DNA of 6,827 nt, taken from assembly GCA_003243865.1 (NCBI GenBank), contig QHBQ01000500.1:1-6827 (forward strand). Direction: 5' to 3'. The stretch comes from Candidatus Chloroheliales bacterium (lineage in GTDB: Bacteria > Chloroflexota > Chloroflexia > QHBQ01). The notes below the pieces were generated by a model. It worked only from the letters and a program-made list of their open reading frames with translations, was not told the DNA's origin and did not search any database. Position 1 is the stretch's first letter. Each line of letters begins with the position of its first letter. The position numbers and the translations under genes were made by a program. Below, in pieces: positions 1 to 5,708 of this stretch.

Positions 1-112
1 TGTAGAACGGTATATTGCCTGCTACAGCGGTCAGCTGGCGCATACTGAGCTGCACGCGGCGACGGTACAAATTGAGCATTGCTGCGAAATCAAGCAGTTC
101 GCTCTCGCTCAT
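1..112 (-). CDS. Helix-turn-helix protein, N-terminal part only (cut by window edge)
   Basis: An ATG at 110-112 on the minus strand opens a frame that stays open to the left edge, giving about 37 residues. It begins MSESELLDFAAMLNLYRRR and continues with a segment LSMRQLTAVAGNIPFY. The layout LxxYRxxxxLSxRQLxxxAG is that of the first helices of XRE/Cro-type helix-turn-helix domains, so this is probably a DNA-binding regulator or the N-terminal reader domain of a larger protein. A weak SD (GGTGA) sits about 6 bases before the ATG. The gene is divergent from the BlaI-like regulator at 426, and the shared intergenic region carries repeats that could be its operator. The HTH call rests on pattern only; the rest of the protein is outside the window. 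Confidence 0.6.
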   Translation of the reverse strand, partial: MSESELLDFAAMLNLYRRRVQLSMRQLTAVAGNIPFY

Positions 113-175
113 CTGTTTTCACCAGCCTTTAGCGACGCAGATTTGCATTGGTATTCGACCCTACCATAGTTGTAG

Positions 176-216
176 GGGGTACTTGCATTTTAACAGGGAT
201 ACTTGCTTGATACAAG
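176..216. repeat. Two 20-bp direct repeats, possible operator
   Basis: TACTTGC occurs at 180-186 and again at 200-206, exactly 20 bases apart. The match extends to about 15 of 21 positions, including GGG before it and matching A/T positions after it. The second unit ends in an inverted element, ACTTG (201-205) and CAAGT (213-217). A two-helical-turn spacing suits cooperative binding of a regulator on one DNA face. The repeats lie over the best candidate promoter of the leftward HTH gene, so autoregulation is a reasonable inference. Confidence 0.4.
187..215 (-). promoter_or_regulatory. Candidate promoter of the leftward HTH gene
   Basis: On the minus strand TTGTAT (210-215) is followed after 17 bases by TAAAAT (187-192), about 75 bases upstream of the ATG. 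The -10 box is good (5 of 6 to consensus) and the -35 box is poor. It overlaps both 20-bp direct repeats. Confidence 0.3.
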
Positions 217-320
217 TGAGAGGCAGACGACAGGTGCAGGTTTTCGGGCCAAGGACGGGTAGTAGGCACACTTTGCCTTGTTTCACTAGCTTACGATCAA
301 GCGAGTCACTATCACGCAAG

Positions 321-363
321 TTAGCGCTATTGACAAGAGCTAATCGCGAAAATAGGGTATAAT
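321..363 (+). promoter_or_regulatory. Promoter-like boxes with dyad, upstream of BlaI-like gene
   Basis: A perfect TTGACA lies at 330-335 and a perfect TATAAT at 358-363, but they are 22 bases apart, too far for an ordinary sigma-70 promoter. Either TATAAT works with another -35, or TTGACA works with the weak TAGGGT at 353-358 (17-base spacing). TTAGC at 321-325 and GCTAA at 339-343 form an inverted repeat whose centre falls on TTGACA, which is the expected position for a repressor operator. The nested palindrome TAGCGCTA is at 322-329. Confidence 0.45.
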
Positions 364-425
364 TGGCCTCTACGGATTGCTGTTACACGACGCAATGCAG
401 TGCCATATAAGAGGGGGTGCGCAAG

Positions 426-1016
426 TTGGCAACGAAAATTAGCGAGGCAGGAGTTATTGAGGGCGAGCGCAGTGTGCAAAATGTAGGGCCTACGCCAACA
501 CCCGGGCGCCGCGCCCAGAGTAAGGCGACCGAAGACGAAGTATTGCGCCTGGTGGGGGAACTCGGTGAGGTGAGTGTCAGCCAGGTGCATCAGCGCCTGA
601 GCGAAGGTGGCACCCGCAGCATCACGTATCTGGCGGTGGGCAGCGTGCTGCGTGAACTCGGAAAGCGAGGACAGCTAGCAGTACAGCGGGATAGGCATCG
701 TCTGCTGTATCGGCTGCGCGGGCCGAATGATGATGCGTCTGCTACTCTCCTATCCCCGGCTGCTGTCACCGCTCCGCGTCCCAGACGAATGCCGCCGCAC
801 CGAGTTGATGTGCAGCTCACCCCGCTTGAGGGGGAGGTGCTAGCGGCGATTGGGAAGCTTGGCACCACCAACCTTGACCAGCTCTATCGAACACGACCAG
901 GCGGCAGGGGGTTCACCTATGCCGAGGTGGTTCGCGCCGTGCATAGGCTGGTTCAGCATCGGCTGGTTAGCCGCATTCACGAGCGAAACCGCTACTTCTA
1001 CCTGGTGGGGGAGTAG
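426..1016 (+). CDS. Tandem BlaI/MecI-like winged-helix regulator
   Basis: A 196-residue protein with two related winged-helix units, roughly residues 35-98 and 131-194, joined by a P/R/A-rich linker. Each has the layout EVLxxxGxLG, a recognition helix region, L..L...L, then a basic wing ending in an aromatic-rich strand (HRLLYRL; NRYFYLV). This matches the penicillinase-repressor fold, whose members are usually single-domain dimers of about 120-130 residues; here one chain may act as a pseudo-dimer. The TTG at 426 is chosen because GAGGGGG (411-417) lies 8 bases upstream; the in-frame GTG at 417 touches that SD and has no spacing. No metalloprotease partner of the BlaR1/MecR1 kind is visible. 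A dyad over the upstream TTGACA suggests autoregulation. Genes at 1126 and 1402 follow on the same strand. Its last bases are duplicated at 3915-3973. Confidence 0.7.
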   Translation: MATKISEAGVIEGERSVQNVGPTPTPGRRAQSKATEDEVLRLVGELGEVSVSQVHQRLSEGGTRSITYLAVGSVLRELGKRGQLAVQRDRHRLLYRLRGPNDDASATLLSPAAVTAPRPRRMPPHRVDVQLTPLEGEVLAAIGKLGTTNLDQLYRTRPGGRGFTYAEVVRAVHRLVQHRLVSRIHERNRYFYLVGE

Positions 1017-1018
1017 GT
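960..1018 (+). repeat. 59-bp sequence duplicated at 3915-3973
   Basis: The 3' end of the BlaI-like gene recurs at 3915-3973 with, by hand count, 56 of 59 bases identical, including an uninterrupted 27-base match (960-986 with 3915-3941). The copy keeps the same reading frame and stop codon. See the entry at 3906. Confidence 0.85.
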
Positions 1019-1125
1019 GGCGATCTGAACTGAAACACCTATAGTCTATCTAGCTAGGATACAGCCCATCTTCGGGTACATATCACGCGTAGCTATTATG
1101 TGTAGGCCAAAGAGAGGGGTGAACA

Positions 1126-1359
1126 GTGGAATACCGAGGCAAGATGATAGAGATTGAACAGAGGCGCTACGTCAGCGGGGCAGAAGGGCCATCCCGTGAG
1201 CAGATGCGAACCATTGGCAACTATGTTTGCATCGCCCGCTGGGATGGGCAAGAAGTAACAGCCGCTAGCGCGGCCAGTGCCGAAGATGCGTATCTCAGCG
1301 CAGTTAGGCAGGTCAAACAGAAGATAGACGAGGAGCTGAGCAGCCAGCCTGCAGTATAA
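1126..1359 (+). CDS. Small protein of unknown function, 77 residues
   Basis: Starts with GTG at 1126 behind GAGAGGGG with about 7 bases spacing, and ends with TAA at 1357-1359. I do not recognise the family. The N-terminal half looks beta-rich (YRGKMIEIEQRRY; NYVCIARWDGQEV), and the C-terminal half is a predicted helix (SAEDAYLSAVRQVKQKIDEE). That is the layout of small HicB-like or DUF-type beta-beta-alpha proteins, but no specific match is claimed. It is supported as a real gene by its SD, by its position between two genes on the same strand, and by a diverged copy at 5709-5829 that keeps IARW, GQEV, EDAY, VRQ, KQ and IDE. In both places a G5/C-rich hairpin and an SD for a larger regulatory gene follow it, so the pairing is probably functional. 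Confidence 0.7.
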   Translation: MEYRGKMIEIEQRRYVSGAEGPSREQMRTIGNYVCIARWDGQEVTAASAASAEDAYLSAVRQVKQKIDEELSSQPAV

Positions 1360-1386
1360 AAGGGGGTGCATCATGCACCCTCCTTT
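1358..1386 (+). promoter_or_regulatory. Hairpin between the 77-residue gene and the AlbA_2 gene
   Basis: Inverted repeat centred on 1372: GGGGGTGC (1362-1369) pairs with GCACCCTC (1375-1382) with one G-T wobble, and flanking AAA/TTT adds pairs outside a single A-C mismatch. It begins at the TAA of the upstream gene and ends directly before the SD AGAGAGGAG (1387-1395) of the next gene. No run of T follows, so it is not a standard terminator. The right arm contains CCTCCTTT, the same as the bacterial anti-SD sequence, and could pair either with the left arm or with nearby SD bases. A similar hairpin lies at 5671-5699. Confidence 0.6.
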
Positions 1387-1401
1387 AGAGAGGAGAGTTC
1401 C

Positions 1402-2907
1402 TTGCCCAACGGGATGTTGAGCGCAGTAGAGGTTAAAGCACTAGCCCGCGCCGGTGAGAGCGAGACGGTTGAATTCAAGCTGGAGAACGAAGTTCAGCCA
1501 GATATTGCCGAGTTGCTGGCTGCTTTCGCCAACGCCAGCGGCGGCGTGACGCTCTTCGGTATCACTGATGATGGGGTGGTTGTTGGCGTCAGCCGCCCAA
1601 ACCAGCTTACTGCCCGCATTAGAGCGGCGGCTCGCAGCTGTAAGCCACCGCTGGATGAAGCCCTCACCGTTTACACCGTTTCAGTAGATGGTAAGGAGGT
1701 TGTCGTCGCCACGCTACCTAGTCTCGACGATGCGGTCTACAGCTACGCTGGTGCCTTCCGCAGACGCAGTGGCTCGTCTAACATCGCTCTATCCGACACA
1801 GCTCTCTATGATCTGGTGCTGCGCCGGCGCGGGCGCGAGTTTGATAGCCGCCCAGTTGCCAGTGCCAGTCTTGACGACCTTGACCCCACCAGCGTCAATC
1901 AGCTTATCGAGGCAAGGGCCAGCTTCACCGCTCCTACCAGCCCGCTAACGCAAGCCAGTTACCCAAGCGACGAGGCTAACACGCAGCTTCAGGCGCTGGG
2001 CGTGCTAACCGCGGGGGCTGGCAGGTTGGTTCCCACCGTTGCTGGTCTCCTGGTTGCTGGGCGAGAGCCGCAGACGCATATACCCGGCGCGAGTTTGCAG
2101 ATTGCCCGCTTTCGTGGCACTCAGCCGGTGGAGTTCCTCGACCGCGCCGAGCTAACCGGTAACATCCCGGCGCAGATAAAGGCGGCGCTCGCTTTCGTAG
2201 ACCGCACCACCAGCTTCGCCGCAAAGATTGGCGGCGGCGAACGCGAGGACATTCGCCAGTTCCCACCGGCGGCAGTGCGCGAGGCGATAATCAATGCGCT
2301 TCTACACCGCGATTACCAGACAACGGCCAAGGTCAACGTCAGCATCTTCGATGACCGCATTGAGGTGATCAACCCCGGCGGTTTGTTGCCCGGCGTTGAG
2401 TTGGAGCACATCGTCGGTTCACACCTGCTGCGCAACCGGACGCTCGGCCCGCTGCTGCTCTGGTTGCGCTGGGTTGAGAGTTGGGGGACGGGTATTCGTC
2501 GAATGAAGGCAGCGATGCAGGAGGCGGGGTTGCCAAAGCCTGTATTCCAGGCCACCGATAACTGGTTTCAGGTGACGCTGACAGGCCATCCGACCGGCCT
2601 GGAGCCAACGTCGCTGGTGGAGCAGCCTACTGGTGTTAGGGTCAAGCCGCTCGTTAAGGAGAGCATATGGCGAGGGCTGAACGAGCGACAGCAAACGCTC
2701 CTCCGCGAGTTCAGCGCTGCCGGTGGCGGGCGCATCAGCGCCTCTGGGTACGGTGCAAAGTTCAATCTCTCGCCGGTTCAGTCATTTAGAGACCTACGTA
2801 GGCTCGTCGAGGTTGGCCTGCTTGAGCGCATCGGCAAGGGGAAGTACACGGTGTACGTCATGCGTGAGCAGAACAGCCCGGGCAACATTCAAGATGAAAT
2901 GATGTGA
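1402..2907 (+). CDS. AlbA_2 / GHKL ATP-binding protein with C-terminal winged helix
   Basis: A 501-residue protein of the large family often annotated as 'ATP-binding protein' or 'RecG-like transcriptional regulator'. Residues about 15-130 form an AlbA_2 (Schlafen-like, proposed nucleic-acid-binding) domain with ETVEFK and the ASGGVTLFGITDDGVVVGV signature. Residues about 285-395 form a HATPase_c_4 region: N-box-like EAIINALLHRDY (294-305), then FDDRIEVINPGG (316-327), then WGTGIRRM (361-368). The last 75 residues (GLNERQQTLL to YTVYVM) look like a winged helix. The length is usual for the family, so the gene appears intact. TTG at 1402 is chosen because AGAGAGGAG ends 6 bases before it; the in-frame GTG at 1366 lies inside a hairpin with no SD spacing, and ATG 1414 is too far from the SD. 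The molecular role of the family is not settled; regulation or phage-related defence are both possible. Confidence 0.9.
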   Translation: MPNGMLSAVEVKALARAGESETVEFKLENEVQPDIAELLAAFANASGGVTLFGITDDGVVVGVSRPNQLTARIRAAARSCKPPLDEALTVYTVSVDGKEVVVATLPSLDDAVYSYAGAFRRRSGSSNIALSDTALYDLVLRRRGREFDSRPVASASLDDLDPTSVNQLIEARASFTAPTSPLTQASYPSDEANTQLQALGVLTAGAGRLVPTVAGLLVAGREPQTHIPGASLQIARFRGTQPVEFLDRAELTGNIPAQIKAALAFVDRTTSFAAKIGGGEREDIRQFPPAAVREAIINALLHRDYQTTAKVNVSIFDDRIEVINPGGLLPGVELEHIVGSHLLRNRTLGPLLLWLRWVESWGTGIRRMKAAMQEAGLPKPVFQATDNWFQVTLTGHPTGLEPTSLVEQPTGVRVKPLVKESIWRGLNERQQTLLREFSAAGGGRISASGYGAKFNLSPVQSFRDLRRLVEVGLLERIGKGKYTVYVMREQNSPGNIQDEMM

Positions 2908-3233
2908 AGGGTGAGGAAATGATAGGAAAGGATGTGAAGGGATGGGCAAAGGCTGGCCTGCCAGCACAGAGGCTGGCAACAGTCAACTCAATACAAGTAT
3001 CCGCCGCCAGTGGTCGAGGTTATATGCGAGCGAGTGCTGGCCGAGATTGAAGCGCCCCGGCGCGCCAGCACCGCCGTGCCGGGGCAGTTCGTATACCACC
3101 GTCATGTTGCCGAGGATAACCGCTGCTGACATCATCAGGGCGGCGCAGATGAATGGTGGCGACCGGCCAACTGCTGTCGGCCAGGCGGCTTTCACCGCGA
3201 CTCCCACCACGACTTCCAAATTAACAAATGAGG
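2908..3233. other. Gene-poor stretch between convergent genes
   Basis: No convincing gene in 326 bases. It opens with a purine-rich tract in which GATGTGAAGG occurs at 2901-2910 and again at 2931-2940. A plus-strand frame open from 2938 to the TGA at 3127-3129 encodes a protein-like stretch (VVEVICERVLAEIEAPRR) but has only a GTG at 3010 and no SD, so it may be a gene remnant. GCCCCGGC (3054-3061) and GCCGGGGC (3078-3085) form an 8-bp stem with a 16-base loop and no T tract; this could be a weak bidirectional transcription barrier between the convergent genes. Confidence 0.4.
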
Positions 3234-3770
3234 CTATAATACTAAGAACACCACCTGAATCAGCTGGGGCAGGTCATTGCCTTTTTCGCTAACAAAGCTG
3301 GCTTTCTTCGCACTGTCTACATGGAACTGCCAGTTATGACTTGCCGTGCTATCGCCTCTGGCCAGCCAGCTTGCAGTAAAGGTGACCAGAACGCCACTGC
3401 CGCTTGCATCGCTCTCAACTCTGGTTTCCAGCGTCACCGACGTTGCCGTTGTATTTAGCTGTCTCCCAAAATTACCCGTATGTGACAACCATACCCCCGC
3501 AGGAAGCTGAACCACAGCAGTGCCCGGCGTATCGGGCCAAAGCGCCACCTCATTTGGATAAGAGTATCGAACTTCAGTACTGGTAGTGAGTCCACCAATT
3601 ACCCCTTCATCGGCGCGGCGTGGTGGCGACTTCTGCAGGGCTGCGGCCTGCTTGGCGAGCCTTATAGCATCATCTGACTTGATGATTGGCTGCGGGGGCA
3701 GGTTGTCGCAGGCCACCAACCACGCGATGATGAATAGCACAGCGATGCCCGCTATAACGTTCTTCTTCAT
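3234..3770 (-). CDS. Putative lipoprotein of unknown function, 178 residues
   Basis: The N-terminus has a lysine pair, a hydrophobic core and lipobox LVAC with Cys at residue 21 (MKKNVIAGIAVLFIIAWLVAC), so the protein is probably exported and lipid-anchored. The mature part has a short helical section rich in A/K/R (DDAIRLAKQAAALQ) and then beta-rich sequence with alternating T/V/S residues and several aromatic positions; no known domain is recognised. The ATG is supported by a strong SD (GAGGAGGGG) about 6 bases upstream and by a perfect TATAAT at 3794-3799. It is transcribed on its own, downstream of the terminator-like hairpin at 4029-4065 and convergent with the AlbA_2 gene. No paralogue is seen in the window. 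Confidence 0.75.
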   Translation of the reverse strand: MKKNVIAGIAVLFIIAWLVACDNLPPQPIIKSDDAIRLAKQAAALQKSPPRRADEGVIGGLTTSTEVRYSYPNEVALWPDTPGTAVVQLPAGVWLSHTGNFGRQLNTTATSVTLETRVESDASGSGVLVTFTASWLARGDSTASHNWQFHVDSAKKASFVSEKGNDLPQLIQVVFLVL

Positions 3771-3793
3771 AATAACCCCTCCTCTGTTGTACC

Positions 3794-3799
3794 ATTATA
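3794..3799 (-). promoter_or_regulatory. -10 box of the 178-residue lipoprotein gene
   Basis: A perfect TATAAT on the minus strand, 24 bases before the ATG. This leaves a short leader that holds only the SD. No good -35 hexamer is seen at 16-18 bases spacing, so the promoter may be weak or activated. Confidence 0.5.
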
Positions 3800-3905
3800 C
3801 TACAGACCAAGCCAGGAGAGGTTGGTTCCCTGGTTGGTAGCTGCCAGTGTAAGGCAACAGCAAGCGATAGCTATCAGGGCGAGGCAGCGGCGACCGGCGA
3901 CGGTA

Positions 3906-3971
3906 ATTCAGCAGCGGCTGGTTAGCCGCATTCACGAGCGAGACCGCTACTTCTACCGGGTGGAGGAGTAG
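3906..3971 (+). pseudogene. Fragment of a BlaI-like regulator gene (C-terminal 21 codons)
   Basis: The plus-strand frame reads IQQRLVSRIHERDRYFYRVEE then TAG, matching the end of the regulator at 426-1016 (VQHRLVSRIHERNRYFYLVGE). From 3915 to 3973 the DNA is about 95% identical to 960-1018. Left of 3906 the match stops abruptly; the frame stays open back to a TTG at 3834 but encodes unrelated R/A/Q-rich sequence without an SD. It is best read as the end of a second regulator copy left by recombination or deletion, lying in a roughly 290-base interval without an intact gene. The perfect palindrome GATAGCTATC lies just left of it at 3866-3875. Confidence 0.75.
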
Positions 3972-4028
3972 GTCGGCAGCCCGGTGGGGGTAGGGCGCGT
4001 CTTTGTCTACATATCGCTGAAGCGTAGT

Positions 4029-4065
4029 AAAAACAAGCACCACTAGGGAGCAAGCTACTTAGTGG
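4029..4065 (-). terminator. Probable Rho-independent terminator of the minus-strand cluster
   Basis: Read on the minus strand, CCACTA (4060-4065) pairs with TAGTGG (4040-4045), with further imperfect pairing inward. TTTTT (4029-4033) follows about six bases after the stem. It overlaps the stop codon of the last gene of the cluster (4059-4061), the expected place. The gap between stem and T run makes it imperfect. Confidence 0.5.
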
Positions 4066-4301
4066 GTACTCGGCACGGGCGCGGGGCGGATTGATGGGCA
4101 TAAGGCGATGCTGTTGGGCGCAGTGGGTGTTGCAGTGGCATTATCGCCAACTGCATTACAGGCGACCAGGAGCGTGGCGATAGTCAACAAGAGCAGGCAG
4201 ACGGCGGATCGCAAGCCTTCTCTTGACCACTTGAACCTGCTAATTCGTCCCCATATGCGTGACGCAAGTACCCGGGAGCGGCTACTTCTGGGTAGACCCA
4301 T
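4059..4301 (-). CDS. Very small putative lipoprotein, at most 80 residues
   Basis: An R/S-rich N-terminus is followed by a hydrophobic core and lipobox (AVCLLLLTIATLLVAC, then N), leaving only about 33 residues after the Cys (NAVGDNATATPTAPNS and a P-rich tail). The T/P/A-rich mature end resembles the linker that follows the lipid anchor in many lipoproteins, so this may be the stump of a longer gene. The ATG at 4301 lies inside the upstream coiled-coil gene (stop at 4282) without an SD and gives an unusually long n-region. The TTG at 4214 would give a normal signal peptide, but its SD-like AGAGAAGG is only one base away. It is the last gene before the terminator at 4029-4065. Confidence 0.5.
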   Translation of the reverse strand: MGLPRSSRSRVLASRIWGRISRFKWSREGLRSAVCLLLLTIATLLVACNAVGDNATATPTAPNSIALCPSIRPAPVPSTH

Positions 4302-4500
4302 TCAGGTTCAGATGGTTCTGCGCTTTATACTCAGTGAGTTCGAGCCGCAAGCTCTCAACAAACGAGGCATAGCCATCCATCTCCAGCTTACGCACGCGGG
4401 GATCCTCCTCATCATCTTTCGCTGCCAGGCGCGCCAACTTCTTTTCAAATGTTGCGATCCACTCTTTGGTGGCTTCGTATTGCTCAGGTGTGCTAATCAT
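4282..4500 (-). CDS. Small coiled-coil paralogue, type II (intact copy)
   Basis: 72 residues, ATG start, mostly charged and predicted all-helical: STPEQYEATKEWIATFEKKL forms a first helix, a D/E-rich turn follows (KDDEEDPR), then a long second helix (ASFVESLRLELTEYKA) and the tail HLNLNGSTQK. The opening EYxxTKxWxxxFExxL and the closing ExLRxELxEYE recall the N-terminal part of HigA-like antitoxins, but no HTH follows; this link is from memory and tentative. It lies 24 bases after the type I gene at 4525 and is the closest relative of the frameshifted copy at 6572-6789. The SD is weak (GAGCGG), so translation may depend on coupling to the gene before it. Confidence 0.75.
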   Translation of the reverse strand: MISTPEQYEATKEWIATFEKKLARLAAKDDEEDPRVRKLEMDGYASFVESLRLELTEYKAQNHLNLNGSTQK

Positions 4501-4524
4501 TGTTGGCCGCTCGTGTACTCGTGG

Positions 4525-4812
4525 TTACTTTTGCTCGGCTCCGACCAAATTGAGGCGGTACTCTGCCTCATATTTGGCAAGCTCTTCGCGTAGCTCTTCC
4601 ATCACGGTAGCGATTGCCTGTCGCTCAAGTTCATAAGCTGCTGGCTGGATGGTGAGATCATCTTCAGCTTGTGGCGCGGCCAGCGCCTGCTCGAATCTTG
4701 TCACCTGCGCCTTGGTGGCGGTGTACTCAGCTTCGATGATTGGTGCAGGCCGTGGTGTCCTGCTGGTAACAGGCCCGGCGGTCTTCGTGTTTGTTGACGG
4801 TCGCCTGTACAC
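4525..4812 (-). CDS. Small coiled-coil paralogue, type I, with extended N-terminus
   Basis: 95 residues if started at GTG 4812, which lies 15 bases after the antirepressor stop behind a weak AGCAGG. The first 25 or so residues are a T/P/R-rich tail absent from the paralogue at 6085-6303. From EAEYTATKAQVTRFEQALA onward the two proteins differ at only 4 of 53 positions, and the DNA (4576-4734 with 6133-6291) has 9 mismatches in 159 bases by hand count, so the duplication is recent. The C-terminus (AEYRLNLVGAEQK) is instead like that of the truncated copy at 6786-6827. The protein is predicted helical and coiled-coil with no enzymatic motif; function unknown. Confidence 0.75.
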   Translation of the reverse strand: MYRRPSTNTKTAGPVTSRTPRPAPIIEAEYTATKAQVTRFEQALAAPQAEDDLTIQPAAYELERQAIATVMEELREELAKYEAEYRLNLVGAEQK

Positions 4813-4827
4813 CAGCTGGCGAACCTG

Positions 4828-5658
4828 CTAACTTGTTTGAACCTTCTTCCTCTCAATGTCCTCATACCAGCTCGATAGCCAGGCCAGCGCTGCGTCGAAG
4901 TCCCTGCGTTTGAGGTTCTTGTACCCACTGATGCGGTAACGCCGATAAAGCTCGCTGTAGACCTTGCCGTAGCTAGGGCTGTCTCCAGCCATCGCATATG
5001 CCACATTCTTGACTGCCAGGGCCAGTTCTGCAGCCTGCTCGTCGGTTATGTTAGCTTCGGGGTCAAGCCGCAACTCCAGGCTGACCAAGCGTTGCTCATG
5101 GTCGGCAAGCTGGCGGCTAGTCTTCTGCACATATGGGCGCATGAAGTTCGCCATATCGTTCTGCCGCCGCTCAAGCTCCACCTGCTGCTCGGCGATGCGG
5201 TAGATAGAGCGGGCCTGCTCTAGCATCTGCTGCGCCGGTGTCAGGTCCGTTGGCGGTGGCACGGTGGGCATAATGTCGCCCTTGAAGGCGTTCCACAGCA
5301 CGCGGAAGGCTTCCTCGCGGTAGCGATTGAGCTTCTCCTGTAGGTCGTGGGCAGCACGGGCTTGGCTAACCCCGAACAGCCAGCCGGGGAGCAGGTCGAG
5401 TGGCAGACATATCAGGTTTTGTGGCCCTCCGCCGGTGTCAATGCGTAGGGTTCGCGTTCTCTTGGATAGTACAGGGTCACGCTTGATGCGCTGAATCTGC
5501 CCTACACGGTTGAGGCCGAGGAAGTCAAACAGCGGGCGAACCGGTACGTATACCTCACCATCTGCTCCCTGTGCTGCCGGTATCTGGTCGCCATAGAAGT
5601 CCACCACTTTCGTGATGTTCACCTCGACCTGCTGTCCGTCTGCTGGTTCGTCGCTCAT
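4828..5658 (-). CDS. Phage-type antirepressor (P22_AR_N + ORF6C)
   Basis: 276 residues. Residues about 11-130 match the P22 antirepressor N-terminal (P22_AR_N) pattern: VNITKVVDFYGDQIPA, then VYVPVRPLFDFLGLNRVGQIQRIKRD, then LICLPLDLLPGWLFGV and LNRYREEAFRVLWNAF. Residues about 140-200 are a charged coiled coil (ARSIYRIAEQQVELERRQ). Residues about 204-270 match the ORF6C C-terminal domain of phage antirepressors (ITDEQAAELALAV; YGKVYSELYRRYRISGYKNL; DFDAALAWLSSW). Family members bind or displace phage repressors; the target here is unknown. ATG 5658 is chosen for its SD AAGAGGAG; the in-frame TTG at 5691 lies inside the hairpin at 5671-5699. No other phage gene is visible, so it may be domesticated or part of a mobile element. 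The length is normal and the gene looks intact. Confidence 0.92.
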   Translation of the reverse strand: MSDEPADGQQVEVNITKVVDFYGDQIPAAQGADGEVYVPVRPLFDFLGLNRVGQIQRIKRDPVLSKRTRTLRIDTGGGPQNLICLPLDLLPGWLFGVSQARAAHDLQEKLNRYREEAFRVLWNAFKGDIMPTVPPPTDLTPAQQMLEQARSIYRIAEQQVELERRQNDMANFMRPYVQKTSRQLADHEQRLVSLELRLDPEANITDEQAAELALAVKNVAYAMAGDSPSYGKVYSELYRRYRISGYKNLKRRDFDAALAWLSSWYEDIERKKVQTS

Positions 5659-5670
5659 TTGACTCCTCTT

Positions 5671-5699
5671 CAAGGGGGTTGCGTTACACAACCCCCTTG
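5671..5699 (-). promoter_or_regulatory. Perfect 11-bp hairpin before the antirepressor SD
   Basis: CAAGGGGGTTG and CAACCCCCTTG are exact inverted repeats (5689-5699 and 5671-5681 in minus-strand order) around a 7-base loop. The right arm runs directly into the SD AAGAGGAG, 13 bases before the ATG. No T run follows on either strand, so a simple terminator is unlikely. Arm composition, position after a 77-residue-family reading frame and distance to the SD all match the hairpin at 1358-1386, although the loops differ. It is a candidate translational or attenuation control of the antirepressor. Confidence 0.7.
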
Positions 5700-5708
5700 C
5701 AGTGTAGG

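Noticed and set aside
15..362. 115-codon plus-strand frame at the left end
   Set aside because: It covers the antisense of the HTH gene and the repeat-rich intergenic region, and has no SD.
426..1359. Toxin-antitoxin pair formed by the winged-helix protein and the 77-residue protein
   Set aside because: A 109-base gap separates them, neither shows toxin motifs, and the second family copy is not next to a winged-helix gene.
2901..2940. GATGTGAAGG twice at a 30-base interval
   Set aside because: Only two short purine-rich copies at a gene end; too little for a functional repeat.
2983..3219. 78-codon minus-strand frame after the lipoprotein gene, with a hydrophobic stretch
   Set aside because: TTG start without SD; another frame over the same DNA looks at least as protein-like, so neither is convincing.
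2942..3292. 116-codon plus-strand frame between the convergent genes
   Set aside because: No SD, low-complexity composition, and its end runs antisense through the well-supported lipoprotein gene.
3795..4043. 82-codon minus-strand frame between the two lipoprotein genes
   Set aside because: It runs antisense to the duplicated regulator fragment, through the terminator tail, with no SD and P/R/L-rich shadow composition.
5671..5699. Reading the perfect hairpin as a Rho-independent terminator
   Set aside because: No T run follows on either strand, and it sits directly before an SD and start codon.
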